In this document: positions 17,236-23,662 of the stretch, one piece after another | Layout of the letters: each line of letters starts with the position of its first letter | How positions within the stretch are numbered: position 1 is the first letter of the stretch | Source: an uncultured Oscillospiraceae bacterium | GTDB taxonomy: Bacteria; Bacillota; Clostridia; Oscillospirales; Oscillospiraceae | Reading direction: 5' to 3' | Assembly (NCBI GenBank): GCA_934590325.1 | Contig: CAKTOW010000001.1 | Location: 198,688 to 262,687, forward strand | DNA: 64,000 nt | The notes under the pieces: model-generated | The model's input: only the letters and a program-made list of their open reading frames with translations | Databases searched by the model: none | Told to the model about the DNA's origin: nothing | Translations under genes and position numbers: made by a program

Positions 17236-17323
17236 TGGCGGAGAGAGTGGGATTCGAACCCACGGATGCTTTCACATCGCCGGTTTTCAAGACCGGTGCT
17301 TTCGACCACTCAGCCATCTCTCC
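17236..17323 (-). tRNA. tRNA-Ser (TGA)
   Basis: Acceptor GGAGAGA (17317-17323) / TCTCTCC, with CCA at 17236-17238. Anticodon loop CTTGAAA between CCGGT and ACCGG gives TGA. Long variable arm; 88 nt. It lies 13 nt upstream of tRNA-Ser(GCT). Confidence 0.95.
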
Positions 17324-17360
17324 GTGTGTAAAAGCGCCTCTCATACCAAACGCGAATATT

Positions 17361-17389
17361 ATATTACCATGTGCCGCCGCCTTTGTCAA
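17361..17389 (-). promoter_or_regulatory. Promoter of the tRNA-Ser pair
   Basis: Minus strand -35 TTGACA (17384-17389), 17-base spacer, -10 TAATAT (17361-17366); TATAAT three bases further is an alternative -10. Confidence 0.7.
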
Positions 17390-17432
17390 CAAAAAGCCGC
17401 ACGAGAAATTTGAAAAAAATTCAAATTAGGGC

Positions 17433-17461
17433 TTGCAAACCAGCGAAAACTGTGGTATTCT
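17433..17461 (+). promoter_or_regulatory. Promoter of tRNA-Pro
   Basis: -35 TTGCAA (17433-17438), 17-base spacer, -10 TATTCT (17456-17461). Confidence 0.7.
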
Positions 17462-17490
17462 TAATAGGCTGTTTGAGCAAAACTGCATAT

Positions 17491-17567
17491 CCGGGTGTGG
17501 CGAAGTTTGGTATCGCGCTTGAATGGGGTTCAAGAGGCCTCGAGTTCGAATCTCGACACTCGGACCA
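17491..17567 (+). tRNA. tRNA-Pro (GGG)
   Basis: Acceptor CCGGGTG (17491-17497) pairs with CACTCGG with one G-T; CCA is encoded at 17565-17567. Anticodon stem CTTGA/TCAAG encloses ATGGGGT, giving anticodon GGG. T arm TCGAGTTCGAATCTCGA. 77 nt. Confidence 0.92.
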
Positions 17568-17597
17568 AAAGAGAGACACGTATCGTGTCTCTCTTTT
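17567..17597 (+). terminator. Terminator of tRNA-Pro
   Basis: AAAGAGAGACACG / CGTGTCTCTCTTT stem right after the CCA end. Confidence 0.9.
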
Positions 17598-17625
17598 ACT
17601 ATTTATGCACCCTTCCCCAGCATGC

Positions 17626-17655
17626 GAAAAAGCGCGGCGGCCGCCGCGCTTTTTC
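17626..17655. terminator. Second hairpin downstream of tRNA-Pro
   Basis: GAAAAAGCGCGGCGG / CCGCCGCGCTTTTTC: almost a perfect palindrome with A/T runs at both ends. The remaining 17656-17868 has no gene I can see; it holds the upstream region of the SASP gene, with only weak resemblance to a sigma-G promoter (GCATA near 17787 and AAAACTA about 18 bases on). Confidence 0.75.
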
Positions 17656-17868
17656 TCTTCCTCCCTGTGCGATCTCTCCTTTTGAGAGCCCCCTTGTATA
17701 ACATTGGTTATAGTATACCACAAATTTTTGAAATGTCCAGTGCTTTTCTCGTTAAAAAGCCAGCATTTACCACTAAAGATGGCGCATATCGCGCCGTCAT
17801 GCGGCAAAACTACCGTTGCGATACCCAACAAGGGCATTTGCCCCACAACATGAAAGGAGATCACAACT

Positions 17869-18132
17869 ATGTCTACCAAGAACAGCAACAAGCTGAATAT
17901 CCCCGAGGCCAAGGCCGCTATGGAGCAGTTCAAGATGGAGGCCGCCTCCGAGGTCGGCGTGAACCTGAAGAACGGTTACAACGGTCACCTGACCAGCCGC
18001 GAGGCCGGTTCCGTCGGCGGTCAGATGGTCAAGAACGTGTGTCCCATACGAACTGCTAGATTTATGAGGAAAGATAGGACGGCTGTGGGGCATGCAGTGT
18101 CCGTGGAATACATAGCAGCATTGACCGTGTAG
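17869..18132 (+). pseudogene. Alpha/beta-type small acid-soluble spore protein, 3' end displaced by an insertion
   Basis: The first 55 codons are a classical alpha/beta SASP: NIPEAKAAMEQFKMEAASEV, GVNLKNGYNGHLTSREAGS and VGGQMVK. SASPs coat DNA in the spore core and protect it. After VK the frame enters foreign sequence (NVCPIRTARF...) and stops at 18130-18132, giving an 87-aa chimera without the conserved C-terminal helix. The missing end, VKKMIESYEKNL plus stop, lies 4.2 kb away at 22230-22269. Joining the two across the shared 9-bp core restores exactly 65 residues, the normal SASP size. The start has AAAGGAGATCACAACT upstream. Whether the chimera binds DNA is unknown. Confidence 0.9.
18027..18035 (+). 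repeat. Left attachment core (attL)
   Basis: GGTCAAGAA within the SASP codons for M-V-K-N. The left side matches the SASP gene and the right side matches the element. Confidence 0.85.
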
Positions 18133-18139
18133 TAAAGGT

Positions 18140-18182
18140 ATTCCCGGCAGATTGCGGGAAACGCAGCCTGCCGGGAATTTTC
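18140..18182 (+). terminator. Hairpin after the chimeric SASP frame
   Basis: ATTCCCGGCAG (18140-18150) pairs with CTGCCGGGAAT (18168-18178) around a 17-base loop, then TTTTC. Inside the element; in the excised circle it would terminate the recombinase transcript. Confidence 0.7.
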
Positions 18183-18207
18183 AATTTTCAGTTTTGCAGC
18201 TTTCTCG

Positions 18208-18236
18208 TTGCAAACATCTCAGAATTATGGTAAAAT
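18208..18236 (+). promoter_or_regulatory. Promoter of the prepilin-like gene
   Basis: -35 TTGCAA (18208-18213), 17-base spacer, -10 TAAAAT (18231-18236). Confidence 0.65.
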
Positions 18237-18279
18237 GAGCATACGAAGGATAGATATTTAAGATAAAGCAGGGATTATA

Positions 18280-19206
18280 GTGAAACAAATCAGAAATGGA
18301 TTTACGTTGATGGAAATGCTGATCGTCATTGCAATCATCGCTGTATTGATTGCGATCGCGATCCCGGTATTTTCATCACAGCTTGAAAAAACCAGAGAAG
18401 CGACGGACCTTGCAAATGTACGCTCTGCTTATGCGCAGGTATCTTCAGAGGCACTGCTCGGGAATTCGGAGACCACCGTGACTGTTGACCTGAAGCAGAA
18501 GCGGGCCGACTGGCAATCGGTCGATCCGGTGAATATCGGCGGTATCGTCCACTATAAAGAGCAAGGAGACACGAATAATTGGAAAGGCGTTGCTGCGCCG
18601 AATGGAACCTGTGTTGTTTCCTATGATAAGAATTACGGAATCATTCTGACTTGGAGCGGAAAAGCCGACCCTTCTGCCCCCAAGTATCCGTTTAACACAA
18701 GCGTGACGAATTTCTTTCCGCTTCTATATGGTACAGACTTCTGGAAAAACGGTGATATGAAGGGTAAACCAAACTTCGAGTTTGACTCCAGGTGTCCGGA
18801 TTCAGATTATGTTCCGGCTATTTCCGAAGCGATCGAAAATTTGGACAACAGTCTCCTGCAGCAGCCGGACTGCACATGGGCCTTTCTTGGCAGCGGAAAA
18901 GAAGGACAAGATGCAAACCGATACCTTTTCTGGACGTCTCTGAACACTAACGATGTCGGAGCCGGAAAAAACATCCCCGTAATTATTCAAACCGGCGACG
19001 GGAAATATTACGTTTCCGAAACCACGACCGGCCAGCGAACAAAAAACGGCAAAACCTATGTTGCCGTTTCTCAATCACTTATTTCGCAAAGTCAATATAA
19101 GGAAATCCTGAAAAACGGAGAACCATTTTCCTCCTTGGAGGCAGCATACGACGCCTATCTCAAAGCCTTGGGTAATTCCAAGTATGATTCGGTTCGTCAG
19201 TCTTAA
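18280..19206 (+). CDS. Type IV prepilin-like protein (element cargo)
   Basis: 308 residues with a class III signal: a short basic leader MKQIRNG, cleavage before Phe, Glu at mature position 5 (FTLMEMLIVIAII), and a helix of about 22 hydrophobic residues ending IPVFSSQLEK. A large non-helical C-terminal domain (residues 50-308) follows, rich in Trp, Asn and Gly with two Cys. I do not recognise that domain. Such proteins are processed by a prepilin peptidase and enter type IV pili or pseudopili; none of that machinery is in the window. The start is GTG at 18280 with only a weak GGGAT site. It is the only apparent cargo gene of the SASP-inserted element. Confidence 0.8.
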   Translation: MKQIRNGFTLMEMLIVIAIIAVLIAIAIPVFSSQLEKTREATDLANVRSAYAQVSSEALLGNSETTVTVDLKQKRADWQSVDPVNIGGIVHYKEQGDTNNWKGVAAPNGTCVVSYDKNYGIILTWSGKADPSAPKYPFNTSVTNFFPLLYGTDFWKNGDMKGKPNFEFDSRCPDSDYVPAISEAIENLDNSLLQQPDCTWAFLGSGKEGQDANRYLFWTSLNTNDVGAGKNIPVIIQTGDGKYYVSETTTGQRTKNGKTYVAVSQSLISQSQYKEILKNGEPFSSLEAAYDAYLKALGNSKYDSVRQS

Positions 19207-19257
19207 GGTGCTTTGCTCCGCTATAACCGCTGATCCCGGGAAACATCATATTTAAAA

Positions 19258-19410
19258 TCAAAGCTGCTTCTGCCGCAGCAGAATGGTTGTACACACTCTG
19301 TCTGTGATGAGTCCCCGGTCTCGTTGCGGGTAGTATCGCAGCAGCGGCTCCAACCTTGTAAACATATCATATTCGGTACGAATAGTCAATATATCCGTCT
19401 TGCAGAACAT
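19258..19410 (-). CDS. Short hypothetical frame (50 codons)
   Basis: A frame starting MFCKTDILTIRTEYDMF and continuing with a basic, Arg/Leu-rich helix (LEPLLRYYPQRDRGL, TTILLRQKQL). It looks protein-like but has no clear ribosome-binding site, and its start overlaps the resolvase fragment in another frame. It may be the remains of a longer gene. I do not recognise it. Confidence 0.3.
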   Translation of the reverse strand: MFCKTDILTIRTEYDMFTRLEPLLRYYPQRDRGLITDRVCTTILLRQKQL

Positions 19411-19516
19411 CGCCAGTGTAGAGAGGATAAAAAGCCAACTGCTCCATCAGCAGTTCTTGCCGTGCCGTGTTCTGATCGGCGGTGGATATGCGGATGTAAC
19501 CGATTTTCAATTGCAA
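19367..19516 (-). pseudogene. Serine resolvase N-terminal fragment
   Basis: Starts with TTG at 19514-19516 behind GAGGAGGCGTC. It reads LQLKIGYIRISTADQNTARQ, the catalytic-serine N-terminus of small resolvases/invertases (Tyr-Ile-Arg-Ile-Ser). After about 27 residues the homology ends and the frame stops at 19367-19369, so no full catalytic domain remains. It is preceded on the minus strand by the repeat cluster at 19540-19655. Confidence 0.65.
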
Positions 19517-19539
19517 GACGCCTCCTCTCATTTGCCAAT

Positions 19540-19655
19540 CCCAATAGAGTCCCTTCCGCAGATGGCACGTGCCGGAATGCGGGAAGTGACCCTATTGGGA
19601 CTCTTTTTCTGTGTGCCATTAGGGTACACCCTATTGGCACATCAATAGGGGTCCT
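19540..19655. repeat. Cluster of CCAATAGGGT-type inverted repeats
   Basis: Arm 19540-19560 (CCCAATAGAGTCCCTTCCGC...) pairs imperfectly with 19578-19599 (...GTGACCCTATTGGG), with palindrome GGCACGTGCC in the loop and T5 after it. A second hairpin, 19613-19640, has GTGCCATTAGGGT against ACCCTATTGGCAC, and ATCAATAGGGGTCC follows. Four related motifs lie within 115 bp, next to the resolvase fragment start. They could be a resolution site or leader hairpins. Confidence 0.65.
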
Positions 19656-19775
19656 CGTCCTGCGGAATGCAGAGCTTGAGCAATGCTGCCAATACAATAC
19701 CGCAAAGCTCCAATGCGATTTTCCAGTTCCACTTCACAAGGCATCCTCGGTACATCGTCTGAGTACACCTCGGTT

Positions 19776-19940
19776 CTATTTTTTCTTCTTTACGGACGGC
19801 GTGTATGCTGACCGGATTTTGATTTGCATTGCGCGGTAGTCAGCTTCGTTGATTACCTTCCGTTCCAATAATACTTCATTGAAGTATTGCAGCATTCCTT
19901 CCTGATATGCACTCTCTTTTGTCGCTTTTCCTGTCGGCAT
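19776..19940 (-). CDS. 54-aa SHOCT-like small protein
   Basis: ATG at 19938-19940 preceded by AAAGGAGGAAGGCGCG. It reads MPTGKATKESAYQEGMLQYF, then NEVLLERKVINEADYRAMQI and a basic tail ending in four Lys, stop TAG at 19776-19778. The pattern of a helix, a short turn (VINEADYR) and a second helix is like SHOCT domains, which are common next to recombinases in clostridial mobile elements. It overlaps the 3' end of the start-less frame upstream. Function unknown. Confidence 0.6.
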   Translation of the reverse strand: MPTGKATKESAYQEGMLQYFNEVLLERKVINEADYRAMQIKIRSAYTPSVKKKK

Positions 19941-20325
19941 CGCGCCTTCCTCCTTTCCAGCTTATTATCATGTCCGATGGCATTTCAAAAAATACACGTA
20001 TTTTCTCCAGCGTGTCCTGATACGGCGGTACGATCCCAAGATAGGAGGCGTCCGGCTCTATCAGCTTGCGAGGATTGACCGTCAACGAGATCATGTTCTG
20101 GTGTCCGCGTGTCAGGAACACCTGAATTCCATTTCTTGAAAACGCATTGCTCCTCCACGCGAATATCCCGCCAACTTCCTTGACCGGATAAAACTCACCC
20201 CCGCAGCTGCATTGCCGCAGTCGATTAAATACATTTGCGAACGCGACGTCTGTCGGATTCCATCGCAGTTCCAGGGTGTGAAAAGAAAAACCGGCCTTTC
20301 CATTTTCCCGATTTCCTTTTTCTAT
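19876..20325 (-). pseudogene. Start-less 149-codon frame, mobile-element protein of unknown family
   Basis: Open from just after TAG (20326-20328) to TGA (19876-19878). The sequence is clearly protein-like: GKAGFSFHTLELRWNPTDV, QCSCGGEFYPVKEVGGIF, AWRSNAFSRNGIQVFLT and NPRKLIEPDASYLGIVPPYQ. No ATG, GTG or TTG occurs in the first 90 codons. An ATG 19 bases upstream (MARIY...) is out of frame, so a small indel may have broken the start. I cannot assign a family. It is divergent from the serine recombinase. Confidence 0.55.
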
Positions 20326-20465
20326 CTATATATCCTGGCCATCCCCAGTTGCTGCCCCATCGCACAGCGTAGACACAGCATGCCTCTCTGAGTTTTTGCA
20401 GCATGCTCTCATGCAGCATAGCAAAATATACGATATTTTTTCTATAGCAAGAATTCTTTCTCTCC

Positions 20466-20494
20466 TTGCCTTCTCTTGCTTCGCGTGCTACAAT
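20466..20494 (+). promoter_or_regulatory. Promoter of the serine recombinase
   Basis: -35 TTGCCT (20466-20471), 17-base spacer, -10 TACAAT (20489-20494). It looks vegetative rather than sporulation-specific. Confidence 0.6.
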
Positions 20495-20532
20495 AATAAA
20501 CATGATACAACGAACTAAATTGGAGGCATACC

Positions 20533-22269
20533 ATGGACATTCACGACATTCGCCAGCAGCTGCGGACAAAAAGCATATATGACATTCCCCTGCGGGTGAC
20601 GTACTACGCCCGTGTGTCCTCCGAGTCTGACGAGCAGCTGAACTCGCTGGGCAATCAGATCCAATACTATGAGGATTTCATCCGCCGGAACGCCGCATGG
20701 ACGTTCGTCCCCGGCTACATTGACGAGGGCTTGTCCGGCATCTCCACCAAGCACCGGGAGAACTTCAACCGCATGGTAGATGACGCGGCGGAGGATAATT
20801 TTGACCTGATCATCACCAAGGAGATCTCCCGCTTTGCCCGCAACACGCTGGACTCTATCCAGTTCACGCGGCAGCTCCTTGGCTACGGTGTGGGCGTGTT
20901 CTTCCAGAACGACAACATCAACACCTTCGATGAGGACTCCGAGCTGCGGCTGTCCATCATGTCTTCCATTGCCCAGGACGAGCTGCGCAAGCTTAGCAGC
21001 CGCGTAAAATTTGGCCATCAACAGGCCATCAAGAATAACGTGGTGCTGGGAAACAGCCGCATTTTCGGCTATCGTAAGGAAGACCGCAGACTGGTCATTG
21101 ACGAGGGACAGGCGCCTATGGTGCAAGAGCTGTTCGAGCTGTACGCCACCGATCAGTACAGCATGAAGCAGATCGAAACCATCTTTTGGGAGAAAGGCTA
21201 CCGTAACCTCAACGGTAAGAAAATCGCCCATACCACCATGTCCGGCATGATCTCCAACCCCAAATACAAGGGGTACTATGTGGGCAACAAGGTCAAGGTG
21301 GTGGACATGTTCACCAAAAAGCAGAAATTCCTCCCACCGGAGGAATGGGTGATGTTCAAGGACGAGACGGGTGAGATCGTGCCCGCCATCGTCTCCGAGG
21401 CGCTGTGGGAACAGGCCAATGCAGTTCTGCGCCGCCGCAGCGATGACGTAAAGAACCGGCAAGGCGTCTGCAACCACGCCAATCTGCTGACCGGAAAGCT
21501 CTACTGCACCCGCTGCGGCACCGCCTACTACCGCCGGGAGTCTCAGGACAAGCATGGCCATAAAAACAGCAAATGGGTCTGCTCCGGCAAGATCAAAAAC
21601 GGCGCAGACTCCTGTGCCTCCTTCCCCGTCTATGAGGACGAGATCAAACCCCTGCTGCTGGATGTGTTCCGCGATACGGAGGCCAGCGCAGAGGCGCTGA
21701 TCGAAGAATATGTAGAATTATATAAATCTCTGAACCGTGGCGGTAAGCTGGATAAGCAGATCGCCTCGCTGCAAAAACAGCTGGAAACCGTGGAGCAGAA
21801 GCGCATGAAGCTGCTGACCTATAACGCCCAGGGGAAACTGGATGATGCAGATTTTCTCGCTATGAACAAAAAATGCTCCGCTGAGGCAAAGGAACTGCAA
21901 ACGCAGTTGGCAGAGGCGCTTACACAGCAGGAATCCACCGGCAGCCTAAAGCAGCAGCTGGATACGATTCGCACCGTCCTGCGTAACGCCCAAAAGGATG
22001 CCGCCAAGGGTGTGATAACCAAGGAATTTGTCACCCGCTATATCGACAAGATCTTTGCCACGCCGGAGGAGGACGGCTCTCTGCGGCTGGACATCAAGAT
22101 TTTCACCGGTGAGAGCTGTGAAAAGCACCTGCAAAGCCTGCGGCGTCAGGCAGCGGCGCAAGCTGTTGTACCGCAATCAGTTGCGGCGTTTTCACCGGCT
22201 GGTGATCCCGAAGTTTCTACGGGTCACACGGTCAAGAAGATGATCGAGTCCTACGAGAAGAACCTGTAA
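20533..22269 (+). CDS. Large serine recombinase (site-specific integrase of the SASP element)
   Basis: 578 residues. The resolvase catalytic domain (about 20-165) has YYARVSSESDEQ with nucleophile Ser29, the EGLSGISTKHRENF loop and ITKEISRFARN. The recombinase domain (about 190-290) has the IETIFWEKGYRN and ISNPKYKGYYVG motifs. The zinc ribbon (about 322-357) has LYCTRCGTAYYRRE and a later WVCSGK...C. A coiled coil follows (about 395-480), as expected for large serine integrases. The gene abuts attR. Its frame crosses the core at 22230 and ends with the SASP codons VKKMIESYEKNL and the SASP stop, so the last residues differ between integrated and excised forms. The start has TTGGAGGC upstream. 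Confidence 0.93.
   Translation: MDIHDIRQQLRTKSIYDIPLRVTYYARVSSESDEQLNSLGNQIQYYEDFIRRNAAWTFVPGYIDEGLSGISTKHRENFNRMVDDAAEDNFDLIITKEISRFARNTLDSIQFTRQLLGYGVGVFFQNDNINTFDEDSELRLSIMSSIAQDELRKLSSRVKFGHQQAIKNNVVLGNSRIFGYRKEDRRLVIDEGQAPMVQELFELYATDQYSMKQIETIFWEKGYRNLNGKKIAHTTMSGMISNPKYKGYYVGNKVKVVDMFTKKQKFLPPEEWVMFKDETGEIVPAIVSEALWEQANAVLRRRSDDVKNRQGVCNHANLLTGKLYCTRCGTAYYRRESQDKHGHKNSKWVCSGKIKNGADSCASFPVYEDEIKPLLLDVFRDTEASAEALIEEYVELYKSLNRGGKLDKQIASLQKQLETVEQKRMKLLTYNAQGKLDDADFLAMNKKCSAEAKELQTQLAEALTQQESTGSLKQQLDTIRTVLRNAQKDAAKGVITKEFVTRYIDKIFATPEEDGSLRLDIKIFTGESCEKHLQSLRRQAAAQAVVPQSVAAFSPAGDPEVSTGHTVKKMIESYEKNL
22230..22238 (+). repeat. Right attachment core (attR)
   Basis: Second copy of GGTCAAGAA. 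The 31 bases after it (22239-22269) complete the interrupted SASP gene: AAG ATG ATC GAG and on to the stop. Confidence 0.85.
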
Positions 22270-22285
22270 ACGGCCCTTCCCGCAC

Positions 22286-22318
22286 GAAAAAAGAACCGCC
22301 TTCGGGCGGTTCTTTTTT
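22286..22318 (+). terminator. Terminator of the SASP/recombinase 3' end
   Basis: AAAAAAGAACCGCC / GGCGGTTCTTTTTT with a TTCG loop. It belongs to the original SASP gene and now ends the recombinase transcript. Confidence 0.9.
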
Positions 22319-22324
22319 ACGTTC

Positions 22325-23659
22325 TCACAAGGTGACCTCCGTGCCGTCGCCCACCTCGATGCGGTAGCTGCCGGGGTTTGCCACGTCCACGTCGTTGCCC
22401 CTGAACCGGCAGTCCTCCAGCACCGCATACGCCCGCGGCGGCATGCACAGCAGCTCCAGCGCCGTGCCGTTGCTCATAAAGTCGATGCGCCGTATAGTGT
22501 ACGTGTACGAACTGCTGTAGGCGGAGTCGTACCGCGCACCCACATCGTTGCCGCCCACATATCCCTCGTAGAGATAGACCCAGCCGCCGCTGACGGCCAG
22601 CGTGCCCACCTCCCAGCCCGTTACCCGGCAGTTCTCCAGATACGTGGGCGCTCTGGCGGTCACGCCGGTTCCGCTTCCGTCTCCCTCGAAGCTGACCTCC
22701 GAAAAGCGGACGTAGGCGTGGCACCGCTCCGTGTCGCTCAGGGGCGTCACCGTCACCGGCGCGGCAAACACAGTGCCGGTCCCCCTCAGCGTCACGGCGC
22801 AGCCCACCGTTATGGGCCGGTCATACGTCACCCTCGGCAGCTCCACGGTGATGGCCGTGTCGGCGTCATACTCCTGTGCCAGCCGGTCCAGTAGCGCCTG
22901 CAGCTCCTGCGCCGTGTCCAGCGGCGCGTCCTGTTGGCCGAAGTACAGCGTCGTCTGCTCCTCGAACTCCACGGTCATGGTCAGCTGTATCTCGTCGCCG
23001 TTTTTCATGTACAGCGTCCATACCACCTCATTGTGGGTGCAGGTGGTGTCCGCCCGCAGCCGCCGGTACAGCAGCGCCGGGGAATTCTCCGCCTCCACCT
23101 GCGCCTCCCGCAGCGTCACCCGTCCCACGCCTTCCGGCGCGTTGACGGTCACATTCCAGCTGTCCAACAGCGCGGCGAAATCCTCCGCTGCGTAGTCCTG
23201 GGTCACGGCGTCCTCCGCTATGACGGTGGCCGGGCAGTCCACACTGGCGCCGTCGTTGGCGGGGATCAGCTCGGAGTGATAACCCACCGGCTCGGTACTC
23301 CCCTGCGGCGCGGGCGTCCTGGCCGTAAACAGATGATATTCCCGTCCGTCCGCGCCGGTGTAGTAGGTCTGGCACGCCGCCGTATAGGCATCCATGACCG
23401 GGTCGGCCGCAAGGACCGGATCGGCCGTGCCGTCCGGGCGTTGCGGCTCCGTTTCGGCGGTCGGCCACAGCCAGGCCGCCAGCCCGGCGGCAAGTGCCGC
23501 GGCGAACCCCACCGCCAGCAGGCGCAGGCGGCGCTTCCCGGTGTGCGGCATGACCACGGCGCGGCGCTCCGCCAGTGTGGCGGTACAGCGGGGGCAGAAG
23601 GACGCCTCCCGCGGCAGTTCAGCGCCGCAGCGGGGGCATTTTTTCACATTGTCCGCCAT
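22325..23659 (-). CDS. Membrane-anchored zinc-ribbon / beta-helix protein
   Basis: 444 residues. An N-terminal zinc ribbon, CPRCGAELP...CPRCTATL (residues 8-27), is followed by a transmembrane helix (LLAVGFAAALAAGLAAWLW, about 46-65). The extracytoplasmic part ends in a right-handed beta-helix-like series (residues about 290-440) with repeating short strands such as TYLENCRVTGWEVGTLAVSG and AYAVLEDCRFRGNDVDV. The gene follows the kinase gene by 3 bases, so the ribbon protein may be its partner or substrate. No catalytic motif seen. Confidence 0.7.
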   Translation of the reverse strand: MADNVKKCPRCGAELPREASFCPRCTATLAERRAVVMPHTGKRRLRLLAVGFAAALAAGLAAWLWPTAETEPQRPDGTADPVLAADPVMDAYTAACQTYYTGADGREYHLFTARTPAPQGSTEPVGYHSELIPANDGASVDCPATVIAEDAVTQDYAAEDFAALLDSWNVTVNAPEGVGRVTLREAQVEAENSPALLYRRLRADTTCTHNEVVWTLYMKNGDEIQLTMTVEFEEQTTLYFGQQDAPLDTAQELQALLDRLAQEYDADTAITVELPRVTYDRPITVGCAVTLRGTGTVFAAPVTVTPLSDTERCHAYVRFSEVSFEGDGSGTGVTARAPTYLENCRVTGWEVGTLAVSGGWVYLYEGYVGGNDVGARYDSAYSSSYTYTIRRIDFMSNGTALELLCMPPRAYAVLEDCRFRGNDVDVANPGSYRIEVGDGTEVTL

Positions 23660-23662
23660 GTA

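Larger units (their letters stand above)
19207..20532. other. Element interior with decayed minus-strand genes
   Basis: No intact plus-strand gene. On the minus strand, coding-like segments follow each other: a start-less 149-codon frame (20325 to 19876), an overlapping 54-aa gene (19940 to 19776), a resolvase N-terminal fragment (19516 to 19367) and a 50-codon frame (19410 to 19258). A cluster of CCAATAGGGT-type repeats lies at 19540-19655. The order suggests an older accessory operon that has decayed. Confidence 0.65.
18027..22238 (+). mobile_element. 4.2-kb serine-recombinase element inserted in a SASP gene
   Basis: Bounded by direct 9-bp copies GGTCAAGAA at 18027-18035 and 22230-22238. 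Outer flanks join to a perfect SASP gene. Inner flanks join to an attP-like site: GGGTCACACG before the core and CGTGTGTCCC after it are inverted copies with one mismatch, and further partial symmetry extends the arms to about 18 bases. Cargo in order: the foreign SASP tail and hairpin, a prepilin-like gene (18280), minus-strand decayed genes (19258-20325), and the large serine recombinase (20533-22269) beside the right end. No conjugation or phage structural genes are present. Base composition is lower in GC than the neighbours across 18.2-20.5 kb. Confidence 0.9.

Noticed and set aside
18280..19206. Prepilin-like protein as a diversity-generating retroelement target
   Set aside because: No reverse transcriptase or template/variable repeat pair was seen in the element or nearby.
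19324..19839. 171-codon plus-strand frame inside the element
   Set aside because: Translation is Arg/Cys-rich nonsense; the real coding signal is on the minus strand (54-aa gene and resolvase fragment).
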